Shown here: in pieces, positions 1 to 5,511 of the stretch
How the letters are laid out: each line of letters begins with the position of its first letter
How positions within the stretch are numbered: position 1 is the first letter of the stretch
NCBI GenBank assembly: GCA_028292345.1
Contig: JAQGMN010000285.1
Coordinates: forward strand, 1 to 5,992
Length of the DNA: 5,992 nt
Source of the DNA: Polaromonas sp.
GTDB taxonomy: Bacteria; Pseudomonadota; Gammaproteobacteria; Burkholderiales; Burkholderiaceae_C
Reading direction: 5' to 3'
Translations under genes and position numbers: made by a program
The notes under the pieces: generated by a model
The model's input: only the letters and a program-made list of their open reading frames with translations
Databases searched by the model: none
Told to the model about the DNA's origin: nothing

Positions 1-17
1 AACAAGGAGCACCGACG

Positions 18-419
18 ATGTCATCGAATGAAAAACTGGCGATTGCCGCCCACCTGCATGTGCTGATGCGCCGCAAGACCGGCCGCGTGACCGACACCGA
101 ATGGCTGGCCAGCAACCCGGCCTATGCGGCTGAAATCATTCGCCTCGCGCATCTCAAGGCGGCCGAAGGCGGCCATGACGACCTGGGCCAATTGGCCGAC
201 AGGCTGGAGGCGGCCATGGCGGTTGCCGATACGCCTGCCTACCGGCCGCTGGCCCAGCGTTTGACTGAAGCGGCCAGGGAGCACAACGCCCGCGCGCAGG
301 GCGCCCGGCCCGCACTGTCCTTTGATGCGAGCGGCAACAGCATATTTGGCGACAGCCAGCCGGGCGCGGACGGCACGCAGCGTCCGAACGCGCCGCGCTA
401 CATCAAGGGGCTGCGCTAG
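18..419 (+). CDS. Conserved-looking small protein of unknown function
   Basis: A 133-residue soluble protein that I do not recognise. The start is well supported: an AAGGAG ribosome-binding site at 4-9 lies 8 bases before the ATG. Codon use is GC-rich like the GMC gene, and the frame is open to a TAG. There is no signal peptide or membrane segment. Residues 1 to about 95 look mainly alpha-helical, with Ala/Leu/Glu/Arg-rich stretches (for example around EIIRLAHLKAAE and LADRLEAAM). The last 35 or so residues are Gly/Ser/Pro/Asn-rich and probably disordered, ending in the basic segment PRYIKGLR. No catalytic motif, zinc-binding cysteines or helix-turn-helix is evident. It is the only clear plus-strand gene, and its 5' neighbour lies outside the window. 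A reading frame with a strong ribosome-binding site starts 57 bases after its stop, so the two may be co-transcribed. The overlapping minus-strand frame over 21-449 is taken as a shadow. Confidence 0.8.
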   Translation: MSSNEKLAIAAHLHVLMRRKTGRVTDTEWLASNPAYAAEIIRLAHLKAAEGGHDDLGQLADRLEAAMAVADTPAYRPLAQRLTEAAREHNARAQGARPALSFDASGNSIFGDSQPGADGTQRPNAPRYIKGLR

Positions 420-460
420 ATGTAGGGTCCCGGGGGGGCGTGACGTCATTCTGTCCGTTG

Positions 461-466
461 AGGAGG
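461..466 (+). promoter_or_regulatory. Strong Shine-Dalgarno sequence AGGAGG
   Basis: A full-consensus AGGAGG, followed by an A-rich spacer, lies 10 bases before the ATG at 477. It is a better ribosome-binding site than that of any other gene in the window. It is the main reason to treat the reading frame at 477 as a genuine translation start, although that frame stops after 34 codons. Confidence 0.6.
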
Positions 467-476
467 AAAAAGCGTT

Positions 477-779
477 ATGGCAAGCCAGGCCTATGGCGTG
501 AAGCGCCTGCTCAGGCGTCAGATTGCCGGCGATGACTGGGGAGCATGCCAGGACTCAGCGATCAGGGCAGGTATGCCGTAGAAAATGCGCTCAAACTCGC
601 AGGCTTGGCACAGGGCGCTCCGGGTGGCTGTGTTGCGTTGCTCTTTCAAGGCCGCTCTCGCACGGAAACGCAAAACCACCCGCGAGCCGGGCGAGCAAGT
701 CGAGCTGTTGATGCCCGACAAGAACGGACAAGTCTGGAAGTATGCAGTCCGAAGGTTTTGGCTTGTAGAAAAATATTGA
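477..779 (+). pseudogene. Small basic protein gene interrupted by one in-frame amber codon (possible pseudogene)
   Basis: The ATG at 477 follows a consensus ribosome-binding site and opens a frame of 34 codons (starting MASQAYGVKRLLRRQIAGDD) that ends at a TAG at 579-581. The same frame is then open for a further 65 codons to a TGA at 777-779. This second part ends in a protein-like segment (REPGEQVELLMPDKNGQVWK, then YAVRRFWLVEKY). Read through the amber codon it would encode about 100 residues, very rich in Arg and Lys. Possible explanations are a gene inactivated by a point mutation, a genuine 34-residue peptide at 477-581 followed by debris, or a gene whose middle was replaced by other DNA. 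The frame starting at 545 and the minus-strand frame at 518-721 overlap the same stretch and also look partly protein-like, so the true coding history is unclear. I recognise no family. Confidence 0.35.
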
Positions 780-782
780 TAA

Positions 783-817
783 GAAGGAGCGAATCCCTGG
801 CCGGGATTCGCTCCTTC
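783..817 (-). terminator. Strong hairpin, probable terminator of the M20 operon
   Basis: A perfect 15-bp inverted repeat (left arm GAAGGAGCGAATCCC, right arm 803-817) with a 5-base loop TGGCC. On the minus strand the stem is followed by TTATCAATATTTTTC, a reasonable U-rich tail. It lies about 60 bases after the stop of the last minus-strand gene of the peptidase operon, as expected for an intrinsic terminator. On the plus strand it begins 3 bases after the TGA at 777-779 but has no T-run, so it is a weaker terminator in that direction. Sitting between converging transcription units, it may work in both directions. Confidence 0.65.
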
Positions 818-831
818 AAACTTGAAGCAGC

Positions 832-843
832 CAGCGTACGCTG
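832..843. repeat. 12-bp perfect palindrome
   Basis: CAGCGTACGCTG reads the same on both strands. It lies in the short spacer between the terminator hairpin and the end of the lid-domain gene. It could be a protein-binding site or a minor RNA hairpin, or chance. No function can be assigned. Confidence 0.3.
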
Positions 844-856
844 CGATTAATCCATC

Positions 857-878
857 ATTTCAACTTAATTTCAACTTA
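857..878. repeat. Perfect tandem duplication of 11 bp covering a stop codon
   Basis: The 11-mer ATTTCAACTTA occurs twice without a gap (857-867 and 868-878). The right-hand copy contains the TAA stop (876-878 on the minus strand) of the lid-domain gene. In the direction of transcription the repeat unit is TAAGTTGAAAT, so the second copy lies just after the stop. It looks like a small slippage duplication and does not alter the protein. Confidence 0.55.
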
Positions 879-1313
879 CTGTGGTTTGACGCTATAGCGG
901 ACATCCGCTGGCGCTCCAGCAGTCAGGTCGCCGGGCTTGACATTACGGAAGGCGTTTTCTGCATCAGTGCCGGCCTTGGCAGCCGCAGTCACCTTTGCCA
1001 GAAAATCGCTTTGCGTTATTCCAGTCCGCGCATTCAGCTTGACAACATAACTTCCGTCAGATGCGATGCTGTTGACTGAATTGCCCCCTCTTAGCTCGGA
1101 AACGGTGTAGCTGCCGGCAGGCAGGCTCATTTTTTGCAGCTCGATGACAGAGCGTGCCGCCGCGTGCAAGCCACTCGTTCGTCCATAGTTGCTGCTACTG
1201 TGTCCGCCCGGGCCTTGAAATTCGACCACAATGGGTGCCGCCTCTTGGGAAAACGCCGAGCCACACACCAGACCAGTGGCCCCGATCAAGGCAGTCAAGA
1301 TTAGTTTTTTCAT
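876..1313 (-). CDS. Secreted stand-alone M20-type lid (dimerisation) domain protein
   Basis: A 145-residue protein with a Sec signal peptide: MKKLILTALIGATGLVCGSA, then a likely cleavage after AFS (about residue 22). The mature part matches the dimerisation ('lid') domain of M20 metallopeptidases and little else. In order it shows a strand (IVVEFQGPG), the motif GGHSSS at 36-41, a helix around HAAARSVIELQK, a strand SYTVSELRGG, the segment GGNSVNSI at 76-83, a strand SYVVKLNARTG, a helix around FLAKVTAAAKAG, and a last strand VRYSVKP. In M20 enzymes the GGHS histidine (His38 here) stabilises the reaction intermediate in the partner subunit's active site. None of the M20 metal ligands are present, so it cannot be a peptidase alone. 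I chose the ATG at 1313, preceded by AAAGGTGA, over an in-frame GTG at 1328. It follows the M20 lipoprotein gene by 21 bases and is surely its operon partner. Its role as trans-acting lid, inhibitor or chaperone is inference. Confidence 0.85.
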   Translation of the reverse strand: MKKLILTALIGATGLVCGSAFSQEAAPIVVEFQGPGGHSSSNYGRTSGLHAAARSVIELQKMSLPAGSYTVSELRGGNSVNSIASDGSYVVKLNARTGITQSDFLAKVTAAAKAGTDAENAFRNVKPGDLTAGAPADVRYSVKPQ

Positions 1314-1334
1314 AATGTCACCTTTCACTCAATC

Positions 1335-3101
1335 TCAATTCAGTTCACGCGTACGCACGCCAATCGGATCCGCCGCAGGGGCAATCACCGTGCCATCCGA
1401 TAGGTTGTAACCCGCTGCAATCAGCACGGAAGTCATTGCGCGCTGAATGCGCTGAACTTCGCGTTTTGGATCGCCGCGTGTGCCCCACTCCCAGAAGGCA
1501 TGCGCGCCGCCGCCAGCGGCGTTGGAGGCCAGCGACCAGTTGTAGGTGGGCACACCTGTGTTGGCAGGCACGTTGTCGTTGAGGCTGCTGGAGCCGGTTG
1601 GCAGCCGGGTTGCCTTATCCACACCTACCGCCTGTGCAGCTTGCCAACCTGCCTGAAGCGCAATGTTGGCTTTGTCACCGTTCACGAATGCGGGACGCAA
1701 TCCGTACCACAACTGCTCAATTGTCACGGCGTTGCGTGAGTTTTCAGGGGCGACATAGCGCGCGTTTTCCGCCGCCATACCTGCTTTAAACAGGGGCTCA
1801 ATGCTTGCGCGCACTTCGTTGAGCGTTTCGGTCCGCTCCGAACGCATATCCACCAGCAAGGTGCAGCTTGGCGTCACCGCACTGCCGGCGGCGGGGGCCT
1901 CGCAGCTGGCCTGACCAACGGTATACGTTGTCTTTAATGCATCCTTGCGCAGTTCAGATGGCGTCTTGACGTCGGCGATTTTCGCAATCGCCGATGCCAT
2001 GGCCTCTACCGCGCTGGGCTGGCCATCACCCGCATTGGCCGGCGCCTTGAACTTCATTTCAAAACGGTAACTGCCGGTGAAGTTGATCGCACCTCCCCCC
2101 TCAGAACCGAAATTGGTCACGATGTTCAGAGGGTTCGAGCCTGTTCCCAGATCTTGGTTGAAGCCGTAGAGCTGCTTCATGCCTGCCAGGTTGCCTTTGC
2201 CTTCTTCGCCGCTGGTGCCGCAAATCCAGACGTCATAAACTGGTTTGATATTGAACTTCTTGAACATCTGTGCCAGGGTGAACAGGCTGGATGTATTGCC
2301 CATCGCATCAGTGTAGCCCGGCACGTAGATTCGCACACCATCGCCCGCTTTCGCCGCATCTTCGTCCGCAAACCAGCGGCTGGCTTGGGCGTAGTTGGCA
2401 TCTTCCACAATTCGCCCTGTCGAGCTGAATGCCAGCTCCGTAGAAATTGCGCTCAATTCTCCCGGCGTGGTCACCACGGGCGATTTGATGGATTGCAGTT
2501 TGATTGGCAAAAACGGATTGCTCTCGGGTGGCAGTACTTCCGGGTTCACCACGTCAATATGCGATTCGATGAGTACCTTGGGGTACTGTCCCTTGTACGA
2601 TTTCGCATCGGCTGAACTGGAGTAGGTCCCCTTGATTTCAACGCATGCGTTGTAAACCGGCAGTCCGTCAACCAATTGAACATCCGTTCCTGCCAGGTTT
2701 CCGCTGGCCGTCGTCTTGACCTCGGTGGGCGAAAAGCCCCATTCACTGACCATACGCCGATGCACTTCTGCGGCCATGCGCTGTTCATAGCGCGAAGGCG
2801 ATGCGATGCGCACCAGCTCCATGTGTTGGTTAAAGCGCGACTTCTCGCTCGCCGGCGTATTCAGCTCGGCAACCATGTCCTTGATCTTTTTATCCTCGAC
2901 CAGCTTCTGGGATGCTGCAACGATGGATGCATTGATCACTGGAACCCCATCAACAATGGGCGTGGGGCTTGGCTTTTGCGCCGCAGGCATTTCGCCCGAA
3001 TTGCTGCCGGAGTCATCGCTACCCCCGCATGCCGCCAAAAGCAGTGCAGCTGACATCGAAAAAATTAGCGGTGATCTGCTGAGAAATTTTTTGCGTTTCA
3101 T
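1335..3101 (-). CDS. M20-family metallopeptidase, outer-membrane or periplasmic lipoprotein
   Basis: A 588-residue putative zinc-dependent exopeptidase or amidohydrolase of the M20 clan. The N-terminus is a lipoprotein signal (MKRKKFLSRS, hydrophobic core, lipobox LAAC with the lipidated Cys25), then a Gly/Ser/Asp-rich linker. Asp is not at +2, so sorting to the outer membrane is plausible. The M20 positions are all visible: HID at 181-183 (ligand His181, Asp183), bridging Asp265 in PGYTDAMGN, Glu299/Glu300 in GTSGEEG (general base and ligand), Glu334 in FGSEGGG, and His534 in GGGAHAFWEWG. The gap between HID and Asp265 is about 50 residues longer than usual. The lid-like region (about 343-440) has the expected strands but FKAPANAGDGQP where GGHS is expected. 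I chose the ATG at 3101, with AAGGGG 10 bases upstream; in-frame GTG 3131 and ATG 3110 would put extra residues before the basic n-region, and the latter has almost no spacing. Substrate unknown. It is first of a two-gene operon with the small lid protein. Confidence 0.88.
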   Translation of the reverse strand: MKRKKFLSRSPLIFSMSAALLLAACGGSDDSGSNSGEMPAAQKPSPTPIVDGVPVINASIVAASQKLVEDKKIKDMVAELNTPASEKSRFNQHMELVRIASPSRYEQRMAAEVHRRMVSEWGFSPTEVKTTASGNLAGTDVQLVDGLPVYNACVEIKGTYSSSADAKSYKGQYPKVLIESHIDVVNPEVLPPESNPFLPIKLQSIKSPVVTTPGELSAISTELAFSSTGRIVEDANYAQASRWFADEDAAKAGDGVRIYVPGYTDAMGNTSSLFTLAQMFKKFNIKPVYDVWICGTSGEEGKGNLAGMKQLYGFNQDLGTGSNPLNIVTNFGSEGGGAINFTGSYRFEMKFKAPANAGDGQPSAVEAMASAIAKIADVKTPSELRKDALKTTYTVGQASCEAPAAGSAVTPSCTLLVDMRSERTETLNEVRASIEPLFKAGMAAENARYVAPENSRNAVTIEQLWYGLRPAFVNGDKANIALQAGWQAAQAVGVDKATRLPTGSSSLNDNVPANTGVPTYNWSLASNAAGGGAHAFWEWGTRGDPKREVQRIQRAMTSVLIAAGYNLSDGTVIAPAADPIGVRTRELN

Positions 3102-3177
3102 ATTGAACATGCCCCTTGCAAGCGATACCACAAATAGTCTGATTCCACCATCAATAAAATTGACTATAAAAAATTTT

Positions 3178-3205
3178 ATTCAGTTGATACTAAATCAATT
3201 TGAAT
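3178..3205. promoter_or_regulatory. Imperfect dyad, possible operator
   Basis: ATTCA, one base, TTGAT, a five-base centre, ATCAA, two bases, TGAAT: ten symmetric base pairs with a one-base offset. It lies about 80-105 bases before the peptidase start, close to where a promoter would be, so it is a candidate binding site for a dimeric regulator. In DNA this AT-rich, some symmetry is expected by chance. Confidence 0.3.
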
Positions 3206-3219
3206 AATTTGTTTAGAGA

Positions 3220-3238
3220 TCTAATGATTATTATCAAT
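3220..3238 (-). promoter_or_regulatory. Fur-box-like sequence
   Basis: On the minus strand the stretch TGATAATAATCATTAGA contains ATAATCATTA, the core of the Fur box. Aligned to the 19-bp consensus GATAATGATAATCATTATC, it matches at 13 of 19 positions by my count. It lies about 120 bases upstream of the peptidase start codon, rather far for direct repression unless the promoter is also distal. If real, the secreted M20 pair would respond to iron or another metal. High AT content lowers the value of the match. Confidence 0.3.
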
Positions 3239-3461
3239 TCTGATATCAAAAAGTGATGCATAGGGTTCGCCCGCGCATTGGAGGCCGATTCCGGCTCTGA
3301 CATCCAATTTTTTATAACCTGAACTCTGGATAAGGATGGGAACGAGGTCGCGGCCAAGGGGTCACGAGAGTTCCGCACTGCAATGCGGGGCTTGGCCAGG
3401 CAAAGGCAGTGCGCCACGATGCCCGCCATGAGGATGGCAGGGAAGTTCGACAGTTCAAGCT

Positions 3462-3487
3462 AAAAAAACACCAAGCCTTTGATGTGT
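3462..3487 (-). terminator. Probable intrinsic terminator of the acyltransferase-GMC unit
   Basis: On the minus strand ACAC, a two-base bulge (AT), CAA, loop AGGC, TTG, GTGT forms a short hairpin that runs directly into TTTTTTT followed by A. The T-run is convincing and the stem only moderate (seven pairs with a bulge). It lies about 280 bases after the GMC stop and upstream of the peptidase promoter region, so it would separate the two minus-strand transcription units. Confidence 0.4.
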
Positions 3488-3518
3488 CTGGGGAATTTAC
3501 GGAGTTTTGGGGGGCTGC

Positions 3519-3560
3519 ATTTGCGAAAAAATCAAAATCATCGATTTATTTTCTGCAAAT
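3519..3560. repeat. 42-base imperfect inverted repeat
   Basis: Outer arms ATTTGC (3519-3524) and GCAAAT (3555-3560) are perfect. Inside them an A-run pairs with TTTT (3527-3530 with 3549-3552), and the core AAATC-ATC-GATTT (3535-3547) forms a hairpin. In total there are about 15 pairs with small internal loops. It could be part of the GMC 3' untranslated RNA, a protein-binding site or a remnant of a small repeat element. Confidence 0.4.
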
Positions 3561-3768
3561 TTCGATGAGGTATTGATGGAACCCGGACCGCGCCCATCCT
3601 GCACGGACGGGTTGCCATGCCCACCCCTGGACGAGCAACTCAAGATGGGCGATCCGCGGGTCAGGCTTTTGAAGCGGAGGAACTGGGGCGAGATCGAACG
3701 CTGTCTGGACCCGCACTTCGCAGCAAGCTGGAGACCGCCCGCATTGCGCCCTGGCCTGCGCCGGCCGG

Positions 3769-5511
3769 TCAGACGCCGGCCTGTATCCATTGCGCCGCTT
3801 TCTCGGCAATCATCAAGGTGGGCGAGTTGGTGTTGCCGCTGGTGATCAAGGGCATGACGCCGGCATCGACCACGCGCAGGCCGCGAATGCCGCGCACCCG
3901 CAGGTGCGAATCGACCACCGCCATCGGGTCGTCGGCGCGGCCCATCTTGGTGGTGCCGACCGGGTGAAAAATCGTCGTGGCAATGTCGCCGGCCAGCCGC
4001 GCCAGATCCTCGTCGGTCTGGAACTGCACGCCCGGCTTGAATTCCTCGGGCTGGTACTTGGCCAGCGCGCCCTGGCTGACGATCCTGCGCGTGATGCGCA
4101 GCGAATCGGCCGCCACCTGCCGGTCCTCGGCGGTGCTCAGGTAATTGGGCGAAATGGCCGGCGCGTCGGCAAAGGCGCCGCTTTTGAGGCGCACGCTGCC
4201 CCGGCTGGTCGGGTTCAGGTTGCAGACGCTGGCGGTGAAGGCATTGAAGCTGTGCAGCGGCTCGCCAAAGGCTTCGAGCGACAGCGGCTGGACGTGGTAC
4301 TGGATGTTCGGATACGGCTGGTCGGGCGAACTGCGCGTGAAGGCGCCGAGCTGCGACGGCGCCATGCTCATCGGGCCGGTGCGGCGCCAGGCGTATTCCA
4401 TGCCGATGCGCGCCTTGCCCCAGAGCGAATTGGCCATGGTGTTGAGCGACAGGCCCCAGCGCTTGCTGTCCTTGTGGCCCTGGATCTTGTACACCGAGCG
4501 GATCTGCAGGTGGTCCTGCAGGTTGGCGCCCACGCCCGGCAGGTCCTGCACCACCGGTATGCCGTGCTGCCGGAGCAGGCCGGCCGGGCCGATGCCCGAA
4601 AGCTGCAGGATGTGCGGCGAGCCGATGCTGCCGGCGCACAGCAGCACCTCGCCCATGGGGCCCGAGTCGCGCGTCGCCAGCGCCGTGACCCGCTCCTGGC
4701 CGGTCCACACCTCGACGCCGGTGCAGCGCTGGCTGCCGTCGGGCTGCGGCTCGATCACCAGCCGGCTGACCTGCGCGTTGGTCCACAACTCGAAGTTCGG
4801 CCGGCCCAGGCAGGTCGGCCGCAAGAAAGCCTTGGCGGTGCTCCAGCGCCAGCCGCTTTTCTGGTTGACCTCGAAATAGCCCACGCCTTCGTTGCTGCCC
4901 CGGTTGAAGTCCGGCGTCTGGGGAATGCCGGCCTGGGTCGCCGCTTCGGCGAACGCATCCAGCACGTCCCAGCGCAGGCGCTGCTTTTCCACGCGCCATT
5001 CGCCGCCGGCGTTGCGGTGGCGCAGGATTTTGGGGTAGGGCTGGGTCTTGTCTTCCATCAGGGCCGGGGCCGTGCCGCGCGCGCCGTGCAGCGCGTCGGC
5101 GCCCTTGTAGTGGTCTTCATGCAGCTTGAAGTGGGGCAGGGCGTTGTCCCAGGTCCAGTCGCTGTCGCCCAGCAGCTCGGCCCAGCGGTCGTAGTCGCGC
5201 GCCTGGCCGCGCATGTAGATCATGCCGTTGATGCTGGACGAGCCCCCCAGCGTCTTGCCGCGCGGATAGCGCAGCGAGCGTCCGTTCAGGCCCGCGTCGG
5301 CCTCGGTGTTGAACAGCCAGTCGGTGCGCGGGTTGCCGATGCAGTACAGGTAGCCGACCGGAATGTGCACCCAGTGGTAGTCGTCCTTGCGGCCGGCCTC
5401 GATCAGCAGCACCCGCTTGGACGCATCGGCGCTCAGCCGGTTGGCCAGCAGGCAGCCGGCCGTGCCCGCGCCGATGATGATGGTGTCGAAAACAGGCTCT
5501 GCCATGGTCAT
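3769..5511 (-). CDS. GMC-family FAD-dependent oxidoreductase (choline/alcohol dehydrogenase type)
   Basis: A complete 580-residue flavoenzyme, normal in length for bacterial GMC oxidoreductases such as BetA and AlkJ. It has the FAD-binding dinucleotide motif IIIGAGTAGCLLANRLS (GxGxxG at 14-19), with Glu38 at the end of the second strand to hold the ribose. GMC signature 1 is GKTLGGSSSINGMIYMRG at about 85-102, and signature 2 is GSIGSPHILQLSGIG at 294-308. The C-terminal catalytic part has IFHPVGTTKMG (His516) and SGNTNSPT (probably Asn562 as its partner). It likely oxidises a primary alcohol to the aldehyde and passes electrons to a quinone or carrier; the substrate cannot be read from sequence. 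There is no signal peptide, so it is cytoplasmic, possibly membrane-associated. The start ATG at 5511 overlaps the acyltransferase stop as ATGA; ATG 5505, two codons on, is an alternative with better spacing from a weak GAGA. Long open frames on both strands here are high-GC shadows. Confidence 0.93.
   Translation of the reverse strand: MTMAEPVFDTIIIGAGTAGCLLANRLSADASKRVLLIEAGRKDDYHWVHIPVGYLYCIGNPRTDWLFNTEADAGLNGRSLRYPRGKTLGGSSSINGMIYMRGQARDYDRWAELLGDSDWTWDNALPHFKLHEDHYKGADALHGARGTAPALMEDKTQPYPKILRHRNAGGEWRVEKQRLRWDVLDAFAEAATQAGIPQTPDFNRGSNEGVGYFEVNQKSGWRWSTAKAFLRPTCLGRPNFELWTNAQVSRLVIEPQPDGSQRCTGVEVWTGQERVTALATRDSGPMGEVLLCAGSIGSPHILQLSGIGPAGLLRQHGIPVVQDLPGVGANLQDHLQIRSVYKIQGHKDSKRWGLSLNTMANSLWGKARIGMEYAWRRTGPMSMAPSQLGAFTRSSPDQPYPNIQYHVQPLSLEAFGEPLHSFNAFTASVCNLNPTSRGSVRLKSGAFADAPAISPNYLSTAEDRQVAADSLRITRRIVSQGALAKYQPEEFKPGVQFQTDEDLARLAGDIATTIFHPVGTTKMGRADDPMAVVDSHLRVRGIRGLRVVDAGVMPLITSGNTNSPTLMIAEKAAQWIQAGV

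Larger units (their letters stand above)
3102..3240 (-). promoter_or_regulatory. AT-rich upstream region of the M20 operon with a tentative promoter
   Basis: This is the most AT-rich stretch of the window: by hand count only 16 of 60 bases are G or C in 3121-3180. It directly precedes the start of the minus-strand peptidase gene, as expected for its promoter. A possible -10 element TATAGT (minus strand, 3168-3163) lies about 62 bases before the ATG, but no good -35 can be matched to it, so exact promoter positions are uncertain. The region also contains the dyad at 3178-3205 and the Fur-box-like sequence at 3220-3238. No reading frame in it looks coding. Confidence 0.45.
3241..3768. other. 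Long stretch without a convincing gene
   Basis: About 530 bases between the peptidase promoter region and the stop of the GMC gene. Frames here (3190-3429 minus, 3507-3845 plus, 3546-3809 minus) lack plausible ribosome-binding sites, have irregular composition and show no recognisable domain, and two of them run into the GMC gene. The part from about 3580 to 3768 is GC-rich and resembles decayed coding DNA, while 3519-3560 is AT-rich. It holds a terminator-like hairpin (3462-3487) and a longer inverted repeat (3519-3560), probably part of the 3' end of the GMC transcript. No tRNA, rRNA or CRISPR array was seen. Confidence 0.5.

Noticed and set aside
21..449. 142-codon minus-strand frame over the first gene
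   Set aside because: It is antisense to a plus-strand frame with a good ribosome-binding site and normal codon use, and it shows no recognisable domain.
2154..2615. Plus-strand frame of 153 codons inside the peptidase gene
   Set aside because: It is antisense to the conserved catalytic part of the M20 peptidase and has no ribosome-binding site or family resemblance.
3373..3388. Near-palindrome CCGCACTGCAATGCGG as a terminator or operator
   Set aside because: It has a central mismatch, no T-run on either side and no nearby gene boundary, so chance is the simplest explanation.
3190..3429. 79-codon minus-strand frame upstream of the peptidase
   Set aside because: No convincing start signal. 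It runs into the AT-rich regulatory region, and its C-terminal part is simply a translation of AT-rich DNA.
3507..3845. 112-codon plus-strand frame between peptidase and GMC genes
   Set aside because: It overlaps the end of the GMC gene on the opposite strand, its composition changes along its length, and no motif is seen. It could be decayed coding DNA but cannot be supported as a gene.
3497..4999. 500-codon minus-strand frame overlapping the GMC gene
   Set aside because: It is a different frame of the same strand as the GMC gene, with an Arg/Ala/Gly-rich translation and no motif, so it is a shadow.
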